Of a stretch of 64,000 bases of DNA, positions 54,623 to 64,000 are shown piece by piece (position 1 is the first letter of the stretch; the number at the start of each line of letters is the position of its first letter). A program made the translations under genes and the position numbers. A model generated the notes under the pieces. It made no database searches and had not been told where the DNA came from. It saw nothing but the letters and a program-made list of their open reading frames with translations. This DNA is from Microbacterium dauci (GTDB lineage: Bacteria > Actinomycetota > Actinomycetes > Actinomycetales > Microbacteriaceae), in contig NZ_JASJND010000007.1 in assembly GCF_030065535.1 (NCBI RefSeq), forward strand, positions 186,001 through 250,000, written 5' to 3'.

Positions 54623-55912
54623 ATGCCCCGACTCACCGCGCACGAGCGATCGGGATGGGTCGACCCGGCGTCAGTCTTCGCCGCCGGGTTCGCTGGAGCC
54701 GAGCACGCGTTCTGGCTCGACGCGGGACCTGATGCCGCAGACGGGTGGAGCTGGATCGGCAGCGGCGCCCCCGCAGACGCGCCGATCGACGTCGTCTGCG
54801 ACGGCTCCGGGGAGCCGGAGGGCTTCGGCCCGTTCACCGGTGGGTGGGTCGGCTGGGCGGGCTACGACGACGCGGCGCAGCGCGCCGGGGCACCGGCATC
54901 CGCTGATCCGGTGCCCGACCGCTGGCTGCGCGTCGACCGCTTCATCGCCTTCGACCACGCTGCGCGCCGCGTCTTCGTCGTCGCGCCGGCCGACGTGCTC
55001 GACGCGTACGCGGCGACGGTCGAAGACTGGGTGGCGCTGGCGCAGGTTCCGCTGCCGTCGGCACCTGCCCCCGTCGAGATCATCGGGCGGCACGCCGCAG
55101 ATGCCTATGCCGATCTCATCGCGCGCTGCCGTGAGGAGATCCGGGAGGGCAGGGCGTACCAGCTTTGTCTCACGACGCGGTTCGAGACCGCGGCATCCGT
55201 CGATCCCTTCGAGACGTACCTTCGTGTGCGCTCGGCGACCCCGTCGCACCACGGCGGGATGATCCGTTCAGGGAACGAGGCGCTCCTCAGCGCGACGCCG
55301 GAGCGATTCCTCGAGGTGTCGGGAGGTGTCGTGCGGACCCGTCCGATCAAGGGCACGCGCCCTCGCGGATGCGATGCCGAGACGGATGCCGCCCTGTCGG
55401 CCGAGCTCCGCGCGAGCGAGAAGGAGCAGGCCGAGAACGTCATGATCGTCGACCTCATGCGCAACGATCTGCAGCGGGTCTGCGAACCCGGGACGGTCGC
55501 GGCCGAGCGACTGCTCGAAGTCGAAAGCTACCCTGCGGTGCACCAGCTCGTCAGCACGGTCGCAGGACGCTTGATCGCCGGGACGACGGTCGGCGACCTG
55601 TGGGATGCCGCCTTCCCTGCAGGCAGCATGACCGGTGCGCCGAAGCTGTCGGCGATGCAGATCCTCCACCGGCTCGAGGCCGCGCCGCGCGGCGTGTTCG
55701 CCGGCTGCTTCGGCTGGGTCGGCGACGACGGTGCCGCCGACCTCGCGATGGTGATCCGATCGATCGTGGTCCACGCCGACGGCGCGTACGTCGGCGCCGG
55801 CGGAGGCATCACCTGGGGCTCTGTCGCGGCAGACGAGGTGGCCGAGGTCGGCATCAAGGCGCGCGGACCGCTCGCGGCGATCGGGGGGACGCTGCCGCCC
55901 GGCTGGGAGTGA
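54623..55912 (+). CDS. pabB: Aminodeoxychorismate synthase component I (PabB)
   Basis: A chorismate-binding enzyme of 429 residues for p-aminobenzoate synthesis in the folate pathway. Seen: the EIREGRAYQLCLTTRF segment, RTRPIKGTRPRG with the PIKGT signature typical of PabB (anthranilate synthases usually have PIAGT), ENVMIVDLMRNDL, and GSMTGAPK. -10 GATAAT (54611-54616) lies six bases before ATG. No amidotransferase partner (pabA) is adjacent. Confidence 0.9.
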   Translation: MPRLTAHERSGWVDPASVFAAGFAGAEHAFWLDAGPDAADGWSWIGSGAPADAPIDVVCDGSGEPEGFGPFTGGWVGWAGYDDAAQRAGAPASADPVPDRWLRVDRFIAFDHAARRVFVVAPADVLDAYAATVEDWVALAQVPLPSAPAPVEIIGRHAADAYADLIARCREEIREGRAYQLCLTTRFETAASVDPFETYLRVRSATPSHHGGMIRSGNEALLSATPERFLEVSGGVVRTRPIKGTRPRGCDAETDAALSAELRASEKEQAENVMIVDLMRNDLQRVCEPGTVAAERLLEVESYPAVHQLVSTVAGRLIAGTTVGDLWDAAFPAGSMTGAPKLSAMQILHRLEAAPRGVFAGCFGWVGDDGAADLAMVIRSIVVHADGAYVGAGGGITWGSVAADEVAEVGIKARGPLAAIGGTLPPGWE

Positions 55913-55980
55913 GGACCGTCCGCTAGGCTGGAATGACGCTTTCGCGCGCATTCCCGACCTTTTGCACGATTGGTTCTTCC

Positions 55981-58575
55981 GTGTCCCGCAGCACCTCCAC
56001 CGACGCACCGACCACTGAGCCGGGGACCTTCGACACCTCGGCCATCCAGGCGAAGTGGCAGGCCCGCTGGGCGGAGGCCGACCCGTTCGCGGCGGGCGGC
56101 GACGGCGACACTCGCCCCCGCAAGTACGTGCTCGGGATGTTCCCCTACCCGTCCGGCGACCTGCACATGGGGCACGCCGAGAACTACGCCTACGTCGACG
56201 CCGTCGCGCGATTCTGGCGCCACCGCGGCTACAACGTCCTCAACCCGATCGGCTGGGACTCGTTCGGCCTGCCCGCCGAGAACGCGGCGATCAAGGGCGG
56301 TGCCGGCTCGGACCCGCGCGAGTGGACGTACAACAACATCGACCAGCACAAGGTCAGCTTCCGCGAGTTCGGTTCGAGCTACGACTGGAGCCGCGTGCTC
56401 CACACCAGTGACCCCGAGTACTACCGCTGGAACCAGTGGCTGTTCCAGCGCCTGTTCGAGCGCGGGCTCGCGTACCGCAAGCAGAGCCCCGTCAATTGGT
56501 GCCCGAACGACCAGACCGTGCTCGCGAACGAGCAGGTCGTCGACGGGCACTGCGAGCGCTGCGGCGCGGAGGTCGTCAAGAAGAAGCTCACGCAGTGGTA
56601 CTTCAAGATCACCGAGTATGCCGACCGGCTGCTCGACGACCTGAACCAGCTCGAGGGCTTCTGGCCGCACAAGGTGCTGCAGATGCAGCGCAACTGGATC
56701 GGCCGTTCGGTCGGTGCCGACATCGACTTCGAGATCGAGGGACGTACCGAGAAGATCAGCGTCTTCTCGACGCGCCCCGACACGCTCCATGGCGCGACGT
56801 TCATGGTCGTCGCGCCCGACTCCGACCTGGCTGCGGAGCTCGCCGCCGGCTCGTCTTCGGCTGTGCGCATGCGGTTCCAGGACTACCTCGACACCGTGCA
56901 GAAGTCGAGCGACATCGAGCGGCAGTCGACCGATCGTCCGAAGACGGGCGTCTTCCTCGACCGTTTCGCGATCAACCCCATCAACGGCGAGCGGCTGCCC
57001 ATCTGGGCCGCCGACTACGTCCTCGCGGACTACGGCCACGGCGCCGTCATGGCGGTGCCCGCGCACGACCAGCGCGACCTCGACTTCGCCCGTGCGTTCG
57101 ACCTGCCCGTCAAGGTCGTCGTCGACACGACGGCTCCGGTCACCGGCGCGATCCCGGTCATCGAGTTCGACGAGGACGGCGTGCCCATCGATCCGGGTGC
57201 AAGCGAGGACGACCTCGAGTCGCTCGACCCGGTGCGCACTGGTGTCGCGCTCACCGGCGACGGTCGTCTCATCAACTCGGGGTCGCTCAACGGCCTCTCC
57301 AAGCGCAACGCGATCGCCCGCGCGATCGACGAGCTCACCGCTGCCGGTAACGGGCGTGCTGCGAAGACGTACCGCCTGCGCGACTGGCTGATCTCGCGCC
57401 AGCGCTTCTGGGGCACGCCGATCCCGATGATCCACACCGAGGACGGTCGCATCGTGCCCGTCCCCGACGAGCAGCTTCCCGTGCGACTGCCGGATGCCAC
57501 CGGGCTCGACCTCAAGCCGAAGGGCACGTCGCCGCTGGGCGGCGCGACCGAGTGGGTGAACACCGTCGACCCCGAGACCGGTGCGCCCGCGCTCCGGGAT
57601 GCCGACACGATGGACACGTTCGTCGACAGCTCTTGGTACTTCCTGCGCTTCCTCGCGCCGAACGACGCGACGCAGCCGTTCCCGGTCGCCGAGGCGGCGA
57701 AGTGGGCGCCGGTGGACTCGTACATCGGTGGTGTCGAGCACGCGATCCTGCACCTGCTGTACGCGCGCTTCATCACGAAGGTCCTGTTCGACATGGACCT
57801 CATCGACTTCACCGAGCCCTTCACGAGCCTCATCAACCAGGGCATGGTGCTGCTCGACGGTTCGAAGATGTCGAAGTCGAAGGGCAACCTCGTCGAGTTC
57901 GCGTCGAGCATGGCCGACCCCGGTGCCGACGCCGTCCGCGTCGCGATCGCGTTCGCCGGCCCGGTCGAGGACGACATCAACTGGGAAGACGTCTCGACGA
58001 CCGGCGCCCAGAAGTTCCTCGCCCGCGCGCTGCGCGTGGCATCCGATGTCGACAGCCCCACAGACGTCGTCTGGAAGGAAGGTGACGCCGCGCTCCGCCG
58101 CGTCACGCACCGCCTCTGGGCCGATGTCGTCGGCCTCGTCGAGCAGTCGAAGTTCAATGTCGTCGTCGCGCGCCTCATGGAGCTCGTCAACGTCACCCGC
58201 AAGACGATCGACTCCGGTGCCGGCGCGAGCGACCCCGCCGTGCGCGAGGCCGCCGAGGCCGTCGCGATGATCCTCGACCTCTTCGCGCCGCACACCGCGG
58301 AGGAGATGTGGGAGATCCTCGGCTACGAGCCGTTCGTCGGTGTCGTCGCGTGGCGTCAGGCCGACCCGACGCTCCTCGTCGAGGAGTCAGTCACCGCGGT
58401 CGTGCAGGTCAACGGCAAGGTGCGCGGCACGCTGACGGTTCCGGCGAAGATCTCGGGCGATGAGCTCGAGGCGCTCGCCCGCGCCGACGAGAAGGTCGTC
58501 CGTGCGCTCGGCGGCAAGGAGATCGTCCGCGCCGTCGTCCGCGCCCCCAAGGTCGTCAGCTTCACCACCGCCTGA
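55981..58575 (+). CDS. leuS: Leucyl-tRNA synthetase
   Basis: A class Ia synthetase that charges tRNA-Leu. HMGH is in [11 protein letters not shown] (about residue 62), the CP1 editing domain follows, and KMSKS is in [10 protein letters not shown] near residue 629. The start is uncertain: ATG 55933 lies only three bases after the -10 TAGGCT (55924-55929) and so upstream of the expected transcript start, which favours GTG 55981 (864 residues). Neither has a good Shine-Dalgarno. No T-box is present. Confidence 0.95.
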   Translation: MSRSTSTDAPTTEPGTFDTSAIQAKWQARWAEADPFAAGGDGDTRPRKYVLGMFPYPSGDLHMGHAENYAYVDAVARFWRHRGYNVLNPIGWDSFGLPAENAAIKGGAGSDPREWTYNNIDQHKVSFREFGSSYDWSRVLHTSDPEYYRWNQWLFQRLFERGLAYRKQSPVNWCPNDQTVLANEQVVDGHCERCGAEVVKKKLTQWYFKITEYADRLLDDLNQLEGFWPHKVLQMQRNWIGRSVGADIDFEIEGRTEKISVFSTRPDTLHGATFMVVAPDSDLAAELAAGSSSAVRMRFQDYLDTVQKSSDIERQSTDRPKTGVFLDRFAINPINGERLPIWAADYVLADYGHGAVMAVPAHDQRDLDFARAFDLPVKVVVDTTAPVTGAIPVIEFDEDGVPIDPGASEDDLESLDPVRTGVALTGDGRLINSGSLNGLSKRNAIARAIDELTAAGNGRAAKTYRLRDWLISRQRFWGTPIPMIHTEDGRIVPVPDEQLPVRLPDATGLDLKPKGTSPLGGATEWVNTVDPETGAPALRDADTMDTFVDSSWYFLRFLAPNDATQPFPVAEAAKWAPVDSYIGGVEHAILHLLYARFITKVLFDMDLIDFTEPFTSLINQGMVLLDGSKMSKSKGNLVEFASSMADPGADAVRVAIAFAGPVEDDINWEDVSTTGAQKFLARALRVASDVDSPTDVVWKEGDAALRRVTHRLWADVVGLVEQSKFNVVVARLMELVNVTRKTIDSGAGASDPAVREAAEAVAMILDLFAPHTAEEMWEILGYEPFVGVVAWRQADPTLLVEESVTAVVQVNGKVRGTLTVPAKISGDELEALARADEKVVRALGGKEIVRAVVRAPKVVSFTTA

Positions 58576-58610
58576 CCTGCTGGGGGCGCTGCGGCGTTCT
58601 CCACCGGTAT

Positions 58611-58629
58611 GGATCATCCGAGATGATCC
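58611..58629. repeat. Perfect inverted repeat ahead of comEA
   Basis: GGATCATC (58611-58618) and GATGATCC (58622-58629) flank a three-base spacer. It lies 36 bases after the leuS stop and 54 bases before the comEA start. It may be an operator or a small terminator hairpin. Confidence 0.6.
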
Positions 58630-58683
58630 ACGGGCAGGCGCGAGCGACCCGCTGACCCGCCCGCTCGCGCGCACCATCGACAG

Positions 58684-59271
58684 GTGGGAGCGCGGGCGGC
58701 GCCGACCGGGCGTCGGCTGAGTATCGGTGCGGCGGTGACATTGGTCATCGTGGCGGCCGCGGCGACGGTGTCGATCGGGATCGTCCGGTCCGGTCTCGAT
58801 GCCGTCCCGATCGAGACCGTGCCGGACGCCGCGCCGTCAGTGGCGCCGGCCGCCGTCTACGTCCATGTGTCGGGCGAGGTGGCCGAGCCGGGGCTCTACC
58901 GACTCGATGACGGTGCGCGCGTCGTCGATGCCGTCTCCGCGGCGGGCGGATTCACCGACGCGGCGACTCCCGAGGGGATCAATCTCGCCCGCCTCGTCAG
59001 CGACGGTGAGCAGCTGCACGTCCCGGCCGAGGGTGAGGCGCCGCCTGTCGGGACCGACGCGCCGGGAGCGAGTGCCGACGGGACCATCAACCTGAACACG
59101 GCGGACCTCGCGGCGCTCGATACCCTCCCGCGCGTCGGGCCCGCGATCGCGCAGCGGATCCTCGACTGGCGCGACGAGCACGGCCGGTTCACGAGCGTCG
59201 ACGACCTGCTCGCCGTTCCCGGCATCGGCGAGAAGATGCTCGCCGCGCTCCGTGACCTCGTGACGGTCTGA
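58684..59271 (+). CDS. comEA: ComEA-type DNA-binding competence protein
   Basis: A 195-residue protein: a membrane anchor (LSIGAAVTLVIVAAAATVSIG), an SLBB domain (VYVHVSGEVAEPGLYRLDDG), an acidic linker, and two helix-hairpin-helix motifs (INLNTADLAALDTLPRVGP; LLAVPGIGEKMLAAL) that bind double-stranded DNA at the cell surface. Followed four bases later by comEC. The GTG start has no clear Shine-Dalgarno. Confidence 0.92.
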   Translation: MGARAAPTGRRLSIGAAVTLVIVAAAATVSIGIVRSGLDAVPIETVPDAAPSVAPAAVYVHVSGEVAEPGLYRLDDGARVVDAVSAAGGFTDAATPEGINLARLVSDGEQLHVPAEGEAPPVGTDAPGASADGTINLNTADLAALDTLPRVGPAIAQRILDWRDEHGRFTSVDDLLAVPGIGEKMLAALRDLVTV

Positions 59272-59275
59272 GCGC

Positions 59276-61597
59276 ATGAGCCAGCGATCCGCCCGTCGCC
59301 GCGACCTGCGGCTGTTCCCGGTCGCGGGTGTGGCCTGGGCGTCGGCCGGGTTCGCGATCGCCGTCCCGGATGCCGCATGGGTCATCGCGGTCGCGTTGTG
59401 GGCGGCATCCGTCGTCGCGCTCGGTGGGGCGCGGTTCGCGGCCAGAAGGGGCGCCGGCACGGTCGCCGCCATCGCGGCGGTCGCGCTCGCATTCGGCGCC
59501 GCCGCCGCGACGCACGTCGCTGTGGCGCAGCCGTCCCGGGCCGAGGCCGCGGCACTCGAGATCGGCGGAGGGCGCGCAGTGACGGTCACCGCGGACGTCG
59601 TCGGCAAGGTCGAGCGGTCCGCCACGGGGGTGAGGTTCGACGCGATCCTGCGGACGGTCGCGGTCGGGCACCGCGAGCAGGCGGTCTCGGCCCCGGTGCT
59701 GATCCGTGCGCCGGAGCGCCTGCCCGGCCTCGACCTCGGCGCCCGGATCGAGGCGACGGCCACGGCGTTCCCGGCCGACGCCGGCGACCGTGCGGTGCTC
59801 GTCGTCACGGCCTCGACGGTCGTCGTGCTGGCGCCGCCGAACGGTGCCCTCGCGGTCGCCGCCGATCTGCGCACGGGCCTGGTCGGCTCCGCGAACGGCC
59901 TACCGGACCCCGGGGCTGGGCTCGTGCCCGGCCTCGCGGTGGGGGACACGTCGGCGGTCTCGGCCGACCTCGACGCCGCGATGAAGGCATCGTCGCTGTC
60001 GCACCTCACCGCGGTGTCCGGGGCGAACTGCGCGATCGTCGTCGGGATCGCGTTCGCCGCCGCCGCGTGGTGCGGTGCGCGGCGCGGCATCCGAGTCCTC
60101 GTCGGCCTCGGTGCGCTCGTCGGCTTCATCGTGCTGGTGTCCCCGGAGCCGAGCGTCGTGCGCGCCGGCACCATGGCGGCGATCGCGATGGTCGGCGTGC
60201 TGCTCGGGCGGATCGGAGCCGGCGTCTCGATCCTCAGCGCCTCGGTCTGCGTGCTCTTGCTCGTCGACCCCTGGCTCGCCGGGTCACTCGGGTTCGCGCT
60301 CTCCGCGGCGGCGACGGGATCGCTGCTGCTGTTCGCGGGGCCACTCGCCGATGGCCTCTCGCGGTGGATGCCGCCGCCGCTCGCCCTCGCCCTCTCGGTG
60401 CCCCTCGCCGCGCAACTCGCCTGCGGGCCGCTCATCGTGCTCATCGAGCCGACCGTCCCGCTCATCGGCGTGCTCGCGAACCTCCTCGCAGGGCCCGCGG
60501 CTCCGGCGGCGACCGTGATCGGGCTGCTCGCGTGCCTGGCGCAGCCGGTGCCCATCCTCTCGCACGGGCTCGCCGCGCTCGCGTGGCTGCCCGCGTCGTG
60601 GATCGCGGCGACGGCGCAGATGGCGGCCGCGGTGCCGGGTGCGACGTTGCCATGGCTCGAAGGGCTCCCAGGACTCGTCGCCCTCGCGGGCGCCGGTGCG
60701 GCGGTCGGCGTCCTCATCGGTGCTCGGCGCGGTGCCGTTCGGCGAGCAGCGGGCGCCGTGTGCCTCACGGCGGTCCTCCTCATCGCGGCTGTCGGCCCGG
60801 TCGCCGGGTGGATCGAGCGTTCCCGGATCCCACCCGACTGGTCGATCGCCGCGTGCGACGTCGGACAGGGTGACGCAGTGCTGGTCCGTGACGGCGCCGC
60901 GATCATGCTCATCGACGCGGGACCGGATGCCGCGCTGCTCGGTGACTGCCTCGACCGGTTCGGCATCGACCGGGTCGATATCGCGGTCATCACGCACTTC
61001 GACCTGGATCACCGCGGTGGGGCATCCGCGCTCCGCGGTCGGGTCGACCTCGTCCTCCACGGGCCTGTCGCAGAGGATGCGGATGCCGCGCTCCTGGCCG
61101 AGCTGGCGGCATCGGGAGCGGCGGTGCAGCCGGTCGCCGCGGGTCAGCAGGGCAGACTCGGTGACTGCGCGTGGCGAGCGCTGTGGCCGAAGCCGCGCGA
61201 CCTCGTCTACCTGCCAGGGAACGACGCGAGCGTGATCCTCGATATCGCCGGATGCCGCGTCCCTGATGCGCTTTTCCTCGGCGACCTCTCCGCGCAGGCG
61301 CAACGGTCGCTCGTCGCGACGGGTGGTCTCGCACCTTCGTACGACGTCGTGAAGGTCGCGCACCACGGCAGCGCCGACCAGGACCCCTCGCTCTACGAAG
61401 CGCTCGGGGCGAGCATTGCGCTCGTCACGGTGGGGGAGAACACGTACGGGCATCCGCGGGCGGAGATCCTCGATCTCCTCGTCGCCGAAGGTGCGACGAT
61501 CGCGCGCACCGACCTCTCCGGGGACATCTCGGTGTGGGCCGACGGCGACGGTCTCAAGGTGGCGCGGACCCGCGGCGACGTCGGCGCCGCTGGGTAG
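59276..61597 (+). CDS. comEC: ComEC/Rec2-family DNA uptake channel protein
   Basis: A 773-residue membrane protein. The DUF4131 N-terminal region, the central Competence domain (HLTAVSGANCAIVVGIAF... followed by several helices) and a C-terminal metallo-beta-lactamase domain (ITHFDLDHRGGASAL; VKVAHHGSADQD) are all present. It forms the inner-membrane channel for single-stranded DNA in transformation; the lactamase-like domain probably degrades one strand. Whether this organism is naturally competent is unknown. Confidence 0.94.
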   Translation: MSQRSARRRDLRLFPVAGVAWASAGFAIAVPDAAWVIAVALWAASVVALGGARFAARRGAGTVAAIAAVALAFGAAAATHVAVAQPSRAEAAALEIGGGRAVTVTADVVGKVERSATGVRFDAILRTVAVGHREQAVSAPVLIRAPERLPGLDLGARIEATATAFPADAGDRAVLVVTASTVVVLAPPNGALAVAADLRTGLVGSANGLPDPGAGLVPGLAVGDTSAVSADLDAAMKASSLSHLTAVSGANCAIVVGIAFAAAAWCGARRGIRVLVGLGALVGFIVLVSPEPSVVRAGTMAAIAMVGVLLGRIGAGVSILSASVCVLLLVDPWLAGSLGFALSAAATGSLLLFAGPLADGLSRWMPPPLALALSVPLAAQLACGPLIVLIEPTVPLIGVLANLLAGPAAPAATVIGLLACLAQPVPILSHGLAALAWLPASWIAATAQMAAAVPGATLPWLEGLPGLVALAGAGAAVGVLIGARRGAVRRAAGAVCLTAVLLIAAVGPVAGWIERSRIPPDWSIAACDVGQGDAVLVRDGAAIMLIDAGPDAALLGDCLDRFGIDRVDIAVITHFDLDHRGGASALRGRVDLVLHGPVAEDADAALLAELAASGAAVQPVAAGQQGRLGDCAWRALWPKPRDLVYLPGNDASVILDIAGCRVPDALFLGDLSAQAQRSLVATGGLAPSYDVVKVAHHGSADQDPSLYEALGASIALVTVGENTYGHPRAEILDLLVAEGATIARTDLSGDISVWADGDGLKVARTRGDVGAAG

Positions 61598-61607
61598 GCT
61601 GGGAGAC

Positions 61608-62642
61608 ATGCCGAGCCCGCGCCGTCCCGCCGCCAAGACGCCCGCGTCGGCGATCCCGCAGCTGTCGTGGCGTGCCCCGCAGCCGGCCCCCGTCGTCCTG
61701 GTCTCGGGGCCCGAGGAGATCTGCGCGGAGCGTGCCACCGCCGGCATCCGCGAGTACCTCCGCGCCGAGGACCCGAGCCTCGAAGTGAGCGACGTGCGCG
61801 CCGACGACTACGCGCCCGGCACCCTGCTCGGCGTCGCGTCGCCGTCGCTGTTCGGCGAGCCCCGACTCATCCGCGTCTCCGGCGTCGAGAAGTGTTCCGA
61901 CGCATTCCTCGCCGAGGCGATCGCGTATCTCGACAACCCGCAGGACGGCGCGACGGTCGTCCTGCGCCACACCGGGTCGAGTGTCCGCGGCAAGAAGCTC
62001 CTCGACGCGATCCGCGCCGGCACGGGCGGCGGCGTCGAGATCGCCTGCCCCGCGGTCAAGCGCGACTCCGACCGGTTCGACTTCGCCGCGGGGGAGTTCC
62101 AGGCTGCGAAGCGACGTATCGCGCCGCCAGCGCTCCGTGCGCTCGTCTCGGCGTTCACCGACGACCTGACCGAGCTCGCCGCAGCCTGCCAGCAGCTCAT
62201 CGCCGACGTCGAGGGCGACATCTCCGAGCAGGTCGTCACCCGGTACTACGGCGGCCGCGTCGAGACAACGGCGTTCGCCGTGGCGGACACGGCGATCGCC
62301 GGGCGCTACGGCGAAGCGCTGATCGCACTTCGGCACGCACTCGCGTCGGGCGCGGATCCCGTGCCGATGGTCGCGGCGATCGCATCGAAGCTGCGGACCA
62401 TGGCACGGGTCGCCGGGAGCCGCGAGCCGTCCAGGCAGCTCGCGTCGCGCATCGGGATGAAGGACTGGCAGGTCGATCGTGCCCGCCGTGACCTCGCCGG
62501 GTGGACCGAGTCTTCGCTCGGCCTCGCGATCCAGGCCGCCGCGCGCGCGGATGCCGAGGTCAAGGGCGCCTCGCGCGACCCCGTCTTCGCCGTGGAGCGC
62601 CTCGTGACCGTCATCGCCACGCGCGCCCCCTACGGCGCCTGA
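61608..62642 (+). CDS. holA: DNA polymerase III subunit delta
   Basis: The clamp-loader delta subunit of 344 residues. The N-terminal AAA-like domain lacks a functional P-loop, as expected for delta. Seen: VLVSGPEEICAER, VRGKKLLDAI, and VERLVTVIA at the end. -10 TAGGCT (61595-61600) is seven bases before ATG, and GGGAG could also act as a ribosome site. It follows comEC, a conserved arrangement. Confidence 0.93.
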   Translation: MPSPRRPAAKTPASAIPQLSWRAPQPAPVVLVSGPEEICAERATAGIREYLRAEDPSLEVSDVRADDYAPGTLLGVASPSLFGEPRLIRVSGVEKCSDAFLAEAIAYLDNPQDGATVVLRHTGSSVRGKKLLDAIRAGTGGGVEIACPAVKRDSDRFDFAAGEFQAAKRRIAPPALRALVSAFTDDLTELAAACQQLIADVEGDISEQVVTRYYGGRVETTAFAVADTAIAGRYGEALIALRHALASGADPVPMVAAIASKLRTMARVAGSREPSRQLASRIGMKDWQVDRARRDLAGWTESSLGLAIQAAARADAEVKGASRDPVFAVERLVTVIATRAPYGA

Positions 62643-62666
62643 CGCGCCGGCACGTACCAGGAACGA

Positions 62667-62699
62667 CGAAGGCCCGCCCCCAGTGGGGACGGGCCTTCG
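62667..62699. terminator. Bidirectional terminator between holA and rpsT
   Basis: CGAAGGCCCG (62667-62676) pairs with CGGGCCTTCG (62690-62699); the loop contains a further CCCC/GGGG pairing. It lies between convergent genes. Confidence 0.85.
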
Positions 62700-62711
62700 G
62701 TGAGCCTGGGC

Positions 62712-62972
62712 TCAGAGTGCAGCAACCTGCTTGGCGATCGACGACTTGCGGTTCGCAGCCTGGTTCTGGTGGATGACACCCTTGCTGACGGCCTTGTCGA
62801 GCTTCTTGGTGGCCTTGAGCAGCGCCGTTTCGGCAGCAGCCTTGTCGCCGGCGGCGATGGCCTCGCGGGTGCGACGCACCGCGGTCTTCAGCTCGCTCTT
62901 GACGGCCTTGTTGCGCTCGCGCGCCTTCTCGTTGGTCTTGTTGCGCTTGATCTGCGACTTGATGTTCGCCAC
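62712..62972 (-). CDS. rpsT: 30S ribosomal protein S20
   Basis: An 86-residue, Lys/Arg-rich helical protein that binds 16S rRNA. Seen: the N-terminal [21 protein letters not shown] and the C-terminal [18 protein letters not shown]. The GTG at 62972 gives the standard length. GAAAGA upstream is the likely ribosome site. Confidence 0.97.
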   Translation of the reverse strand: MANIKSQIKRNKTNEKARERNKAVKSELKTAVRRTREAIAAGDKAAAETALLKATKKLDKAVSKGVIHQNQAANRKSSIAKQVAAL

Positions 62973-63103
62973 GTTCGACGTATCTTTCGTTCGGAGGTGT
63001 TCGGATGATGTGCCGCGCGACGGTAGAGGGGCGTCTTGCGGCGGTCGTGTGAGGGAGGAACCCACACGGCAAGCCGACTTGAGAGTCTATCAGGTCTGCC
63101 GCG

Positions 63104-63826
63104 TCAGTCCGAAGCGGCCATCGTGGCGAGTGCGAGGTCGATGACCGCGTTGAACACGCGAGGTCGCATCGCCGTCACCAGATGCGAGGTGCGGGGCACG
63201 ACGATGAGCTCCGCGTGGGGCACGAGTGTGGTGAACAGCCGCTCATTGACGCGCAGCTGGTCCCATTGCCCGTTCACGAACCACATCGGAATGTCGATGC
63301 GGCCGAGCGCCGCGACAAGATCAAGCACCGACAGGCTGCGCAACGCGACATCTTGCGTGTCATAGGCGTACCCGCCGGCCCCGAAGTCGGCTCGCGTCTC
63401 GGCAGGGAGCGTCCGGTCGAGCACGAGATCGGCGAAATACTGCCCGCGGTGGGGGAGTCGGTCGAACCCGCGCGCGAGCGTCCGGTAGGTCGCGAGCCCG
63501 AGGCCCCGCGGGATCGCGGTGCAGCTCGCCGCGATGAACGCGTCGACCGGCGGCGTGTGCTCGCGCCCCACGTACGCAGTCGAGATGAGCCCGCCCATGG
63601 AGTGCGCTGCGAGGAGCACCGGCCCGCGGGTCGCGGCATCCGCCACCGCATCGTCGATCGTCGCGAACGCGCCGTCGAGGGTGAAGGTCTCGGACATCCG
63701 GGTTCCGTGCCCGGGAAGGTCGACCGCCACGCCCTCGACGCCGATGTCGTCGAGGTGGGCGAGCTGCGACCGCCACATGGAAGCGGACGTCCGGATGCCG
63801 TGGACGAACACCACCTGCGCAGTCAT
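63104..63826 (-). CDS. Alpha/beta hydrolase
   Basis: A 240-residue alpha/beta-fold hydrolase. The oxyanion region is VFVHGIRT, the nucleophile Ser sits in LAAHSMGGL, the acid is the Asp in NGQWDQLR, and the His is in TSHLV near the end. No signal peptide. -10 TAGGCT (63833-63838) lies six bases before ATG. It resembles salicylate-esterase/methylesterase-like members, but the substrate cannot be told. Confidence 0.9.
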   Translation of the reverse strand: MTAQVVFVHGIRTSASMWRSQLAHLDDIGVEGVAVDLPGHGTRMSETFTLDGAFATIDDAVADAATRGPVLLAAHSMGGLISTAYVGREHTPPVDAFIAASCTAIPRGLGLATYRTLARGFDRLPHRGQYFADLVLDRTLPAETRADFGAGGYAYDTQDVALRSLSVLDLVAALGRIDIPMWFVNGQWDQLRVNERLFTTLVPHAELIVVPRTSHLVTAMRPRVFNAVIDLALATMAASD

Positions 63827-63870
63827 GCCTTCAGCCTACGAAGCGGTCACGACGCGATCGCCGTCCGGAC

Positions 63871-63910
63871 ACGGAGATGGGGCGGATCCACAGATCCGCC
63901 CCATCTCCGT
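63871..63910 (-). terminator. Long hairpin after the gene at the right edge
   Basis: A perfect 17-bp stem: 63871-63887 pairs with 63894-63910 around a six-base loop (core GATGGGGCGGAT/ATCCGCCCCATC). It lies ten bases beyond the stop of the minus-strand gene that enters from the right edge. Confidence 0.8.
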
Positions 63911-63920
63911 CCGTCAGCGA

Positions 63921-64000
63921 CTAGAACAGCACGCGCACCGTGGCGCGGTTGCTCTCCGAACCCTCTGCGACCGTGGGGTCAGCGGGCACGAACGTCGCGG
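63921..64000 (-). CDS. C-terminal fragment of an unidentified gene
   Basis: The minus strand is open from the edge to TAG at 63921-63923 and reads ATFVPADPTVAEGSESNRAT, then VRVLF and stop. The hairpin just downstream supports a gene end here. Too little is visible to assign a family; the short beta-like ending could belong to an exported or structural protein. Confidence 0.55.
   Translation of the reverse strand, partial: ATFVPADPTVAEGSESNRATVRVLF

Noticed and set aside
55913..55980. Possible T-box before leuS
   Set aside because: Only about 45 bases lie between the -10 element and the chosen start, and no T-box core sequence is present.
55528..58293. Long minus-strand open frame opposite leuS
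   Set aside because: Antisense of LeuRS and pabB with no family signature.

Overview
This 64 kb window comes from the chromosome of a high-GC Gram-positive actinobacterium, most likely Microbacterium or a close relative in the Microbacteriaceae. The evidence is the very GC-rich codon use, the actinobacterial gene order (trmI-FKBP-pafB-pafC-tatA-tatC-helY; tig-clpP1-clpP2-clpX; rne-rplU-rpmA-obgE-proB-proA-nadD-rsfS; leuS-comEA-comEC-holA-rpsT), a translational ileS T-box leader, and many start codons that sit 6-7 bases behind a TANNNT -10 element, as expected for leaderless mRNAs. It is almost wholly core genome. I see no prophage, insertion sequence, integrase, CRISPR array or restriction system.

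Layout. 1-5.4 kb: a cut Sir2 gene, a TrmH-type rRNA methyltransferase, an SGNH hydrolase, an SF2 helicase and a rubrerythrin-VIT1 fusion. 5.4-17 kb: tRNA-Leu, an M20 peptidase, uppP, a PAC2 protein, a HAD hydrolase, trmI, an FKBP lipoprotein, pafBC, tatAC and helY. The Pup-proteasome genes often found between trmI and the FKBP/pafBC block are absent here. 17-22 kb: tRNA-Gly, tRNA-Pro, then trigger factor and the ClpP1P2X protease. 22-27 kb: small enzymes, an M3 oligopeptidase, and an ArsR-like regulator/MFS exporter cassette with a striking 14-bp periodic operator. 27-33 kb: valS, then a methionine importer (metN-metI-metQ) divergent from an Ohr/OsmC peroxidase. 33-40 kb: ileS under a T-box, folC, a DUF4233 protein, ndk and a VKOR-family membrane protein. 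40-50 kb: RNase E/G, ribosomal proteins L21 and L27, Obg, proline synthesis (proB, proA), nadD, rsfS and tRNA-Ala. 50-55 kb: small hypotheticals, a LysM protein, a dead fragment of a sugar PTS EIIA domain, an SRAP protein, an App1-type phosphatase and a DedA protein. 55-64 kb: pabB, leuS, comEA-comEC, holA, rpsT, an alpha/beta hydrolase and the tail of one more gene.

The genes form several working groups: translation and its quality control (three class I branched-chain aminoacyl-tRNA synthetases, tRNAs, L21, L27, S20, RsfS, Obg, RNase E, trigger factor, ClpXP), DNA damage response (PafBC, SRAP, HolA), twin-arginine export, competence-type DNA uptake, and folate, NAD and proline metabolism.

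The most unusual signals are genome-scale or regulatory rather than a new gene cluster: a strictly one-stranded GGGGGAG motif, an over-frequent GGATGCC/GGCATCC motif, the four-repeat operator in front of the ArsR-MFS cassette, a bidirectional palindromic promoter between metN and osmC, and a histone-like Lys-Ala-Pro tail on trigger factor. All counts given were made by eye.
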